Below are positions 1 to 5,054 of a stretch of DNA of 7,860 bases, piece by piece. This DNA comes from Ruminococcus flavefaciens. Its GTDB lineage: Bacteria > Bacillota > Clostridia > Oscillospirales > Ruminococcaceae. The notes beneath the pieces are model-generated. The model was not told where the DNA came from and did no database searches. It saw only the letters and a program-made list of their open reading frames with translations. A program made the position numbers and the translations under genes. Where the stretch lies: positions 1 to 7,860 of the forward strand of contig CADBQF010000031.1 in assembly GCA_902796705.1 (NCBI GenBank), given 5' to 3'. The stretch's first letter is position 1. Every line of letters begins with the position of its first letter.

Positions 1-20
1 ATCTTCTTTTTTGTGTTCAA
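1..20 (-). CDS. 5' end of a leftward gene, cut by the window edge
   Basis: Only the first six codons are present, read leftward from a TTG at 20-18 (M-N-T-K-K-K). The start is supported by an AAAGGAG ribosome binding site at 34-28, seven bases upstream, and by the perfect promoter and operators beyond it. The product cannot be named from six residues. The operator arrangement suggests a tightly controlled gene, often a self-regulated transcription factor (for example MarR type) and/or an efflux system; that is inference. TTG as start codon would lower translation. Confidence 0.6.
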
Positions 21-35
21 GATATCACTCCTTTG

Positions 36-51
36 GCTAATTCCCGTTAGC
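36..51. promoter_or_regulatory. Operator 2: inverted repeat downstream of the -10 box
   Basis: GCTAA (36-40) and TTAGC (47-51) repeat the arms and 6-base spacing of operator 1. The site covers the expected transcription start and the bases just upstream of the AAAGGAG ribosome binding site. Its centre (43.5) is 26 bp from that of operator 1 (69.5), about two and a half helical turns, so two dimers would sit on roughly opposite DNA faces. Confidence 0.65.
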
Positions 52-54
52 TAT

Positions 55-83
55 ATTATAAGCTAATTTCGATTAGCTGTCAA
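55..83 (-). promoter_or_regulatory. Perfect consensus sigma-A promoter for the leftward edge gene
   Basis: Read on the minus strand, TTGACA (83-78) is followed by exactly 17 bases and TATAAT (60-55), a full match to the housekeeping consensus. A/T-rich runs at 88-118, upstream of the -35 box, could act as an UP element. So strong a promoter normally needs repression, which fits the two inverted repeats in and next to it. Confidence 0.85.
61..78. promoter_or_regulatory. Operator 1: inverted repeat inside the promoter spacer
   Basis: AGCTAAT (61-67) and ATTAGCT (72-78) form a perfect 7-base inverted repeat with a 4-base centre. It fills the spacer between the -35 and -10 boxes, where a bound dimer would block RNA polymerase. 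The core is GCTAA-N6-TTAGC, shared with the second site at 36-51. The binding protein is unknown; a winged-helix dimer such as a MarR-family repressor is a reasonable guess. Confidence 0.7.
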
Positions 84-111
84 GGGGGAAAATAAAAATT
101 TTTCTGTAAAA

Positions 112-145
112 TAAAAAAGGACTGCCGGAGCAGTCCTCTTTTTTG
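112..145 (-). terminator. Intrinsic terminator of the dockerin-like gene
   Basis: GGACTGC (119-125) and GCAGTCC (130-136) form a perfect 7-bp stem with a 4-base loop. On the minus strand the stem is followed by a T-run (complement of the A-run 113-118), and it lies just past the stop codon at 149. A T-run also follows on the plus strand (137-144), so the hairpin could work in both directions. Confidence 0.85.
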
Positions 146-148
146 TTA

Positions 149-628
149 TTAAAGCCAACCCATATCAGTGAGAATCTCGTTTGTTTCTGTGCGGACATCG
201 TCCTTAGAAACGTTCATGTAGTAGGTGTAGATACCAAGAATGAGTGAAGCGTCCGTTGTATCGATCATTTTGTCAGCGTAAACATCTGCTTTTTCAAGAA
301 AATACTCACGTTCCTCAGGATCTTCACCGCCGTTACACATAGCTCTTGCGTAGTAGTCCATTACGAGACAAGCATCAACAGCATCAACAGAACCGTCATC
401 ATTTACATCGCCGTATGCACCGTAATCGAATAAGAATCCGTAGTACTCTTTTTCCTCGGCATATTTTGCGTTGATATCAGCGATAAGCTCAGGATCTCTG
501 TCAGATACGTCCCATGGGATATAAACACCATAAATCTTATTCGGATCGTCCTCTATAGCTGAAGCAGAAAGCGGAAGAGCTGCAAAACCGAGAACACCGG
601 CAGCGAGTAAAGAAATCAACTTTTTCAT
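149..628 (-). CDS. Small secreted dockerin-like protein
   Basis: This 159-residue protein is predicted to be exported. Residues 1-24 are a classic Sec signal peptide (MKK, hydrophobic core, ASA cleavage site). Residues 73-95 match a type I dockerin F-hand repeat: G-D-V-N-D-D-G with calcium ligands D74, N76, D78 and D85. A second repeat at about 114-138 keeps D115, D119, D123 and D126 but has Tyr at the third ligand position and Lys for the usual Gly. The two halves are separated by a longer linker than usual. Dockerins attach secreted proteins to cohesins on cellulosome scaffolds, but here there is no catalytic domain, only about 48 unassigned residues (25-72). The start at 628 is set by AGGAGG (642-637), eight bases upstream. 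It is a single-gene unit with its own promoter and terminator. It may be a cohesin-binding protein or a calcium-stabilised secreted protein of other function; the fold call is good, the role unknown. Confidence 0.8.
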   Translation of the reverse strand: MKKLISLLAAGVLGFAALPLSASAIEDDPNKIYGVYIPWDVSDRDPELIADINAKYAEEKEYYGFLFDYGAYGDVNDDGSVDAVDACLVMDYYARAMCNGGEDPEEREYFLEKADVYADKMIDTTDASLILGIYTYYMNVSKDDVRTETNEILTDMGWL

Positions 629-736
629 TTTCCATTCCTCCTAAAAATATTTATATTTTATATGCGTATGAGATGTATTGTGCTTTATACCACCTCATTT
701 CAATTATGTCGTGAAAGAATTGTTCTTCCTATATTT

Positions 737-765
737 ATTATAGCACCATATATAGGGAAAATCAA
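737..765 (-). promoter_or_regulatory. Sigma-A promoter of the dockerin-like gene
   Basis: On the minus strand TTGATT (765-760), 17 bases and TATAAT (742-737) form a near-perfect promoter, with TGC just before the -10 (extended -10). Transcription would begin near 730, giving a 5' leader of about 100 bases. A second TATAAT on this strand at 776-771 has only a poor -35 partner. Confidence 0.75.
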
Positions 766-910
766 CTGTTATTATAAACGAATTTTGCTGTACTGTATTG
801 CGTAAAAATGCACAATACACTTCGCAAAATTTGTGGATTTTGTTCATTGATTTAATGTTTGTGTCGCATATTGCTTAAATAATATAACTTTCCTGCTGCC
901 TTTTTTGGGG

Positions 911-939
911 TTTAAAAAATTTTTATTATATGTTATAAT
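911..939 (+). promoter_or_regulatory. Candidate sigma-A promoter for the ECF sigma gene
   Basis: TTTAAA (911-916), 17 bases and TATAAT (934-939), the latter preceded by TGT (extended -10). The -35 box matches four of six consensus bases. The start would be near 946, leaving a leader of about 85 bases. The -10 box is one arm of a 15-base palindrome, ATTATA-TGT-TATAAT (925-939), which may be coincidence in A/T-rich DNA. Confidence 0.55.
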
Positions 940-982
940 CATAATTGCGTTTGATCTGCCTGAAAATTTTTTTGAAAATTTC

Positions 983-1008
983 TGTAATAAAACCCCGGCA
1001 TCATCGTC
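983..1008 (+). promoter_or_regulatory. Candidate ECF-type autoregulatory promoter
   Basis: TGTAAT (983-988), 16 bases, then CGTC (1005-1008). Bacillus ECF sigma factors such as SigX, SigM and SigV read TGWAAC-N16-CGWC, so this matches except for the last base of the -35 box. Its place just before an ECF sigma gene fits self-activation, the normal pattern for the family. The leader would be only about 15 bases, still including the ribosome binding site at 1018-1025. Confidence 0.45.
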
Positions 1009-1030
1009 TATATATATGGGAGGTGAAAAA

Positions 1031-1528
1031 ATGGATCAGGAGTTCCATAAAATATACGAAGAATACGGTGCCGATCTCTACCGCTTCATTTTCTGCCTTT
1101 GCCGGAACGAGCATCTCGCAAAGGATATCCTTCAGGACACCATGCTAAGAGCCGTCACTAAAGCCGATTCCTTCAAGGGCGACTGCTCCGTCAAGACATG
1201 GCTGTGCGTCATTGCTAAAAATATCTGGTATGACTACCTGAAAAAGCGGCCGAATTCCGCTGAGCCGCTCGACACCGTCGGTGAAACTGCCGACGATAGC
1301 GACTTTGAAAGCAAACTCGCCGATTCAGAGATCTCTATGAAGATACACCAGCTCCTCCATAAGCTCGAAGAACCATACCGTGAAGTCTTCACGCTCAGAG
1401 TCTTCGCTGAACTCAAATTTTCCGATATCGGAACTATATTCGGAAAAAGCGAAAACTGGGCAGGTGTTACATATTACCGTGCAAAACAAAAACTTATCCA
1501 GATGCTCAAAAAGGAGAATGTCTTATGA
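1031..1528 (+). CDS. ECF-family RNA polymerase sigma factor
   Basis: This 165-residue protein directs RNA polymerase to a small set of promoters, usually in response to cell-envelope signals. Sigma region 2 spans about residues 5-73, including the region 2.2 core LAKDILQDTMLRAV and the DNA-melting segment SVKTWLCVIAKNIWYDYLKKR. A variable linker (74-100) leads into region 4 (about 103-160), with its helix-turn-helix at 128-155 (LKFSDIGTIFGKS and following). Length is normal for an ECF factor. The ATG at 1031 is chosen because GGGAGGTG (1018-1025) lies five bases upstream and the product begins directly with region 2; the open frame runs back to a TTG at 905, but that extension resembles no sigma factor. 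Its stop overlaps the start of the anti-sigma gene (ATGA, 1525-1528), so the two are translationally coupled. The regulon is unknown. Confidence 0.93.
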   Translation: MDQEFHKIYEEYGADLYRFIFCLCRNEHLAKDILQDTMLRAVTKADSFKGDCSVKTWLCVIAKNIWYDYLKKRPNSAEPLDTVGETADDSDFESKLADSEISMKIHQLLHKLEEPYREVFTLRVFAELKFSDIGTIFGKSENWAGVTYYRAKQKLIQMLKKENVL

Positions 1529-2271
1529 AAACCAACTGCAATGTAATAATTGACCTGATGCCGCTCTACAAGGAAGACCTTTGCAGCCCGGAGAGCCGTG
1601 AACTCGTCGAAGATCACCTCCGTAGCTGCGAGGACTGCCGCCAGCTCTTCGAGATGTCGGATTCCGTAAAGGAAGAAGCTGTTCCCGTTCCGGCTGAAAA
1701 TGAGTCTTTCAGAAAAGTAAACCGTGCATTGAAGATCAGAAAGTTCTACAAAGTCGCTGCCGTCCTGTTATGCGTTGTATTCGCCGCATGGGTGATCTTG
1801 AGCATAGGCTGGATATTCACGAAATATCTGCCGTATAAGGAATACTGTTCCGGTATGCAGAAGATCGATCCACGCAAAAGCAGTGATAATATCTATTACT
1901 GTCAGGACGAGGAATTTGCATACGATGTTGACTGCCCGGATTATCTGCACTTCACGACAGGCGTTATGCTCGTCAATTTCAATGATACTGCTCAGGCAAA
2001 GGAAAAATACAACATCAAGGCAGATCATATCACTCTTGTAATAAAGCCTGCTCTGGACGGAAAAGTCCACTATGAAGTGCATATAAATAATTCTGCTATG
2101 TGGGCTGCACTGGAGATAGACAAGTCCCTGAATTTCATTCCCAACGGCGAACACTCCGAACAGTCCGAAAACCCCGAAAAATTTGAGGCGATGATCGCAG
2201 AAGATCATGACGCTGTTCAGGCTCTCATGGACGCTGCCCAGAAACAGTGGGGAGATAAACTCAATAAATAA
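1525..2271 (+). CDS. Membrane-bound zinc-finger anti-sigma factor
   Basis: This 248-residue protein most likely holds the upstream ECF sigma factor inactive at the membrane. The N-terminal 45 residues are a zf-HC2/ZAS anti-sigma domain with the H-x3-C-x2-C signature (H31, C35, C38) and Cys5 and Cys20 as further candidate zinc or redox residues. Residues 74-98 form one transmembrane helix, placing 102-248 outside the cell. That outer domain has no family I recognise; it contains three cysteines (C108, C126, C137) and is probably the signal-sensing part. The start codon overlaps the sigma stop (ATGA), and an AAGGAG ribosome binding site (1511-1516) lies inside the sigma gene. A terminator follows at once, so sigma and anti-sigma form a two-gene operon. 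The assignment is firm; the signal sensed is not known. Confidence 0.88.
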   Translation: MKTNCNVIIDLMPLYKEDLCSPESRELVEDHLRSCEDCRQLFEMSDSVKEEAVPVPAENESFRKVNRALKIRKFYKVAAVLLCVVFAAWVILSIGWIFTKYLPYKEYCSGMQKIDPRKSSDNIYYCQDEEFAYDVDCPDYLHFTTGVMLVNFNDTAQAKEKYNIKADHITLVIKPALDGKVHYEVHINNSAMWAALEIDKSLNFIPNGEHSEQSENPEKFEAMIAEDHDAVQALMDAAQKQWGDKLNK

Positions 2272-2281
2272 GCATTACAGC

Positions 2282-2308
2282 AAGGGCGGTCACTGACCGT
2301 CCTTTTTG
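2282..2308 (+). terminator. Intrinsic terminator of the sigma/anti-sigma operon
   Basis: AAGGGCGGT (2282-2290) pairs with ACCGTCCTT (2296-2304) around a CACTG loop, a 9-bp stem with one G-U pair. The stem runs into a T-run at 2303-2307. It starts 11 bases after the anti-sigma stop codon. Confidence 0.88.
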
Positions 2309-2332
2309 TTGATATTTGACAAAAACATATGA

Positions 2333-2361
2333 CTGAAAAAGTCTGTTTTTTTACATAGAAT
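2333..2361 (+). promoter_or_regulatory. Candidate sigma-A promoter of the esterase lipoprotein gene
   Basis: CTGAAA (2333-2338), 17 bases, then TAGAAT (2356-2361). The boxes match four and five of six consensus bases, weaker than the other promoters in the window. The start would be near 2368 with a leader of about 64 bases. A CGTC follows at 2365-2368 but lacks an ECF-type -35 box at the right distance. Confidence 0.5.
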
Positions 2362-2431
2362 AATCGTCTTTTCCGGCACTTAAAATCACTTATTTATGAA
2401 CACTGAAATGTGTCAGAAAGGAAATGATAAA

Positions 2432-4042
2432 ATGAAAAAAATCACATCGCTCGCAGCAGCACTTTTACTTATATTATCATGCACAGCCTGCGGAAATAAA
2501 GAAAACTCACCTGTATCCGGGGATATTTCAGCCTCTCCTGTATCTGATACGAATGACGCTCCGCATATCACTTCCCTTACAAATCATATGACCGAAAAAG
2601 AACGAAGCATGATAAAATGCGGAGAACTCACCGTCACTGACCATACTCTGAAAAAGCCTGATATCCCGCAGGAGGGCGTTGCTCTGGAGATATGGTCGCC
2701 GGAGTATAATCTTGATTTCTGGACGCACTACCACGAGTATCACCCCAATGATGATTATATGACCGATGAGGATATAGCCGAAGTGATAGAAAGCTGTTCT
2801 GAGATCAGGGAGGATATCATTCATTCTGCGTTCGTTGACGGCGAAATAGTGGACTTTGCCGTTCTGCCGCCGCTGGATTATGACGGCAGTCCGGTGGAAT
2901 TTGAAACTGCTCCTAATATATTTACATCAGAGCGTGACGGAGAGCTGGTCAGCTTTGACGAGGAGGGAAATGAGATCACACAGGAGGAGGCAGATGCACT
3001 CAGCTCTCAATATGAAAAATGGGTTCTGAACGATGATGACGATATAAGGGATTATATCGCCAAAATAGCTGAAAGCTATATAAATAACGGTATGATCGAT
3101 GAGAAAGACAAGGATAAGTTCGTTGAAAATAATCTGAAGATCTGGCAGGCTGTCAGGGATAACTCCTATGTCCGTGCAGCGGAAGGAAGTGCTGACCTTT
3201 ACTATGCGAATATATACGGTAATCACGATATCCCTGTGTGGGAGATAGATGTTGACGAAGTTGAGAAGATCGCTCCTTATGTAAAGGAATACAATATCTA
3301 TGACGAACAGCTCGATACGAATTTTGTCGTTCACGTAACGCTTCCGCCTGATTTTGATGCTTCTGAAACATATCCGGCTTATGTCCTCACTGACGGAGTG
3401 TGGAGATTCAACAACTGCCCTGCCATGCGTCAGGCTATGGAGGACGGAAAGGCTTCTGATGTCATTCTTGTGAGCATCGGCTTTGATTATTCTATGGACG
3501 GCATGGACGATGACAACAGGACAAAGTATCTCTGCGAAAACTGTGAGGGATTCCTTGACTTTATCACAAATGACCTCATGCCGTATCTCGGTGAGGAATA
3601 TAATATAGATTTCAGCGATTCAACGCTTTACGGCCATTCGCTCGGAGGAACTTTCGCTCACTATGCCGCATTCAATTCAGATAAATATGAGAATCAGCCG
3701 TTCAAGAATTATATAATCGGAAGTCCGGCTTTCTGGTCGCCGGGATTTCTTCCGTATACTGACGGAGAATCATTCAGGCATGAGTATTATTATTTTGACA
3801 GGAACGACTCTTTCGACAAGCATCTGTTCGTCTGCGGCGGTGCTGATGAAGATCCTGTCTACGAGGAATACTACGGCGAAAATGATTCCACTCTCACCGG
3901 TATTCAGCACTTCATGGAACGCCTTGAGGGATACGGCGTGAAAGATGCCGAATGCAAGATATATCCCGATTCGGAACATTATCAGTTCATTCCGGAGATG
4001 CTCGTGGAAACGCTTATTAAATTCTATCCGCCGGTTTCATGA
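2432..4042 (+). CDS. Lipoprotein with C-terminal esterase D-like alpha/beta hydrolase domain
   Basis: This 536-residue protein is predicted to be a secreted, lipid-anchored hydrolase. A lipoprotein signal peptide ends at Cys8 or Cys5 of the run ILSCTACG (full-length C20 or C17, counted from ATG 2432: C5-type alternative first, then C8); the actual residues are C17-12=5 and C20-12=8 only if the short-form numbering is applied, so the exact lipidated Cys is left open. The C-terminal half (about 285-536) matches the putative esterase family (enterochelin esterase/esterase D, PF00756): a strand-rich entry (VVHVTLPPDF), a nucleophile elbow GHSLGG with Ser403, an acid candidate at D472 or D474 (GGADEDP) and His516 (DSEHYQF), the full catalytic triad. 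Residues about 25-265 are acidic and I do not recognise them. The start at 2432 is supported by AAGGA (2418-2422) and the signal peptide; an in-frame ATG at 2396 has no ribosome binding site. Substrate is unknown: siderophore, acylated sugar or peptide esters are all possible. Confidence 0.85.
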   Translation: MKKITSLAAALLLILSCTACGNKENSPVSGDISASPVSDTNDAPHITSLTNHMTEKERSMIKCGELTVTDHTLKKPDIPQEGVALEIWSPEYNLDFWTHYHEYHPNDDYMTDEDIAEVIESCSEIREDIIHSAFVDGEIVDFAVLPPLDYDGSPVEFETAPNIFTSERDGELVSFDEEGNEITQEEADALSSQYEKWVLNDDDDIRDYIAKIAESYINNGMIDEKDKDKFVENNLKIWQAVRDNSYVRAAEGSADLYYANIYGNHDIPVWEIDVDEVEKIAPYVKEYNIYDEQLDTNFVVHVTLPPDFDASETYPAYVLTDGVWRFNNCPAMRQAMEDGKASDVILVSIGFDYSMDGMDDDNRTKYLCENCEGFLDFITNDLMPYLGEEYNIDFSDSTLYGHSLGGTFAHYAAFNSDKYENQPFKNYIIGSPAFWSPGFLPYTDGESFRHEYYYFDRNDSFDKHLFVCGGADEDPVYEEYYGENDSTLTGIQHFMERLEGYGVKDAECKIYPDSEHYQFIPEMLVETLIKFYPPVS

Positions 4043-4062
4043 CTCATATTTTCTAAAAATAC

Positions 4063-4091
4063 TTGATTTTTCAAAAAGGATAATATATAAT
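4063..4091 (+). promoter_or_regulatory. Strong sigma-A promoter of the dapF-dapL operon
   Basis: TTGATT (4063-4068), exactly 17 bases, then TATAAT (4086-4091). Transcription should start near 4098-4100, giving a leader of about 77 bases. It lies between the stop of the esterase gene and dapF, so the dap genes do not depend on the upstream gene. No terminator was found between the esterase stop (4042) and this promoter, so read-through is possible. Confidence 0.82.
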
Positions 4092-4098
4092 ATACGTG

Positions 4099-4175
4099 TA
4101 GAGCGTATCGTGTCAGCTTTGATATGCTCTGTCAGTTATTACTGCTCTCCCGTGAGTCACAGTTGGGAGAATAAT
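4099..4175 (+). promoter_or_regulatory. Structured 5' leader of dapF with ribosome-site-hiding hairpin
   Basis: The first hairpin pairs 4100-4109 with 4121-4130 (AGAGCGTATC with GATATGCTCT), ten pairs including one G-U, loop 4110-4120, right at the expected transcript 5' end. The second pairs TCTCCC (4146-4151) with GGGAGA (4165-4170), which contains the dapF ribosome binding site GGGAG (4165-4169), and can extend by TTAT (4136-4139) with ATAA (4171-4174). The segment has two imperfect tandem copies (4111-4130, 4130-4148), each from TGTCAG to TGCTCT, so AGAGC (4100-4104) could instead pair with the second GCTCT (4144-4148) and open the hidden site. This suggests translational control of DAP synthesis. 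It matches no riboswitch class I know and is too short for the lysine riboswitch. Function is inference. Confidence 0.5.
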
Positions 4176-5054
4176 ATGAAATTTTCTAAAATGCACGGTA
4201 TAGGCAATGACTATATCTACGTAAACTGCTTCGAGGAAAATGTAAGCGAACCGGAAAAGGTCTCCGTTGTCCTCAGTGACCGCCATAAAGGTATCGGCTC
4301 TGACGGACTTGTCCTCATCATGCCCTCAGACAAGGCGGATTTCCGTATGAGGATATTCAACGCTGACGGCTCGGAAGCTATGATGTGCGGAAATGCTGCA
4401 CGCTGCATCGGAAAATATGTTTACGATATGCACATGACAGAAAAAACTGACATAACTCTTGAAACAAATTCAGGCATAAAACACCTTAAACTCTTTACCG
4501 AAAACGGTAAGGTATCTCTCGTTCAGGTAGATATGGGAAAGGCGATACTCGTTCCGGAAGATATACCGGTCAGAAGCACTCTTGACCGCTTCATCAGTCA
4601 GCCGGTGGAAGTCTGCGGAAAGACATGGAACATCACCTGCGTATCTATGGGAAATCCTCATGCTGTCATATTCACAGAGGATATCGGCAGCCTTGACCTT
4701 GAAAAAATAGGCCCGCATTTTGAAGAACATGAGCTTTTCCCTGCCCGTGTCAATACCGAATTTGCTGAAGTCATCGACAGTCATACTCTCAGTATGAGAG
4801 TGTGGGAACGTGGAAGCGGCGAAACTTTCGCCTGCGGTACGGGAACGTGTGCCACTGTAGTTGCTGCTGTACTCAACGGTATTTGCAGCTATGACGAGGA
4901 AGTCCTCGTTCACCTGCGTGGAGGCGATCTGCGTATAACATACCGCTCAGACGGTACGGTCATGATGACAGGAGAAGCTGAATATGTCTTCTCCGGCGAA
5001 GTTTCAGATGAATTCCTCAACGAGAAAAAGGAGTGTGCAGTATGCCGCAGTTAA
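4176..5054 (+). CDS. dapF: Diaminopimelate epimerase
   Basis: DapF (EC 5.1.1.7) interconverts LL- and meso-diaminopimelate in the cytoplasm without a cofactor, supplying meso-DAP for lysine and peptidoglycan cross-links. The 292-residue protein begins with the family signature KMHGIGNDYIYV, and has both catalytic cysteines in their conserved settings: Cys71 in MMCGNAARC and Cys220 in GSGETFACGTGTCA. The substrate-binding motif FNADGSEA (61-68) and MGNPHAV (158-164) are also present. It is slightly longer than the E. coli enzyme (274 residues). The start at 4176 is set by GGGAG (4165-4169) and by the conserved N-terminus; the open frame reaches back to 3945 inside the esterase gene, but that part is not DapF-like. 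The last 13 bases overlap dapL, so the two are translationally coupled. Confidence 0.97.
   Translation: MKFSKMHGIGNDYIYVNCFEENVSEPEKVSVVLSDRHKGIGSDGLVLIMPSDKADFRMRIFNADGSEAMMCGNAARCIGKYVYDMHMTEKTDITLETNSGIKHLKLFTENGKVSLVQVDMGKAILVPEDIPVRSTLDRFISQPVEVCGKTWNITCVSMGNPHAVIFTEDIGSLDLEKIGPHFEEHELFPARVNTEFAEVIDSHTLSMRVWERGSGETFACGTGTCATVVAAVLNGICSYDEEVLVHLRGGDLRITYRSDGTVMMTGEAEYVFSGEVSDEFLNEKKECAVCRS

Larger units (their letters stand above)
629..1030. other. Divergent intergenic region, about 400 bases, no gene
   Basis: This A/T-rich stretch separates the leftward dockerin-like gene from the rightward sigma factor gene. It holds the leftward promoter (737-765), two candidate rightward promoters (911-939 and 983-1008) and short inverted repeats. 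GTATTG (795-800) pairs with CAATAC (813-818), and TTGCG (798-802) with CGCAA (823-827). These repeats lie upstream of the leftward -35 box and might be a regulator site, but are too short to claim. No supported ORF or RNA gene was seen. Confidence 0.6.

Noticed and set aside
925..939. Palindrome ATTATA-TGT-TATAAT as an operator or divergent promoter
   Set aside because: It is wholly explained by A/T-rich -10-like sequence, and no leftward -35 box is correctly placed.
905..1030. N-terminal extension of the sigma factor from a TTG at 905
   Set aside because: No ribosome binding site, the extension spans both candidate promoters, and the ATG at 1031 has a strong site and starts at the conserved region 2.
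1768..2208. 146-residue leftward ORF opposite the anti-sigma gene
   Set aside because: A shadow of a well-supported gene with no ribosome binding site or recognisable domain; the same holds for the other antisense frames under the esterase, dap and zinc-ribbon genes.
2316..2321. Perfect TTGACA as the -35 box of the esterase promoter
   Set aside because: No acceptable -10 box lies 16-18 bases downstream; the box at 2333-2338 is paired correctly with TAGAAT instead.
2331..2352. GACT-GAAAA-AGTC hairpin followed by Ts as a second terminator
   Set aside because: The stem is only four pairs and overlaps the candidate esterase promoter; the real terminator is at 2282-2308.
2396..2431. Upstream ATG start for the esterase lipoprotein
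   Set aside because: No ribosome binding site precedes it, and the added residues would spoil the lipoprotein signal peptide.
3945..4175. Long N-terminal extension of DapF beginning inside the esterase gene
   Set aside because: It reads through the end of the esterase gene, the promoter and the leader in another frame, and does not resemble DapF; ATG 4176 has GGGAG and the conserved N-terminus.
4099..4175. Lysine riboswitch before dapF
   Set aside because: The leader is far shorter than the five-helix lysine riboswitch and lacks its conserved junction.
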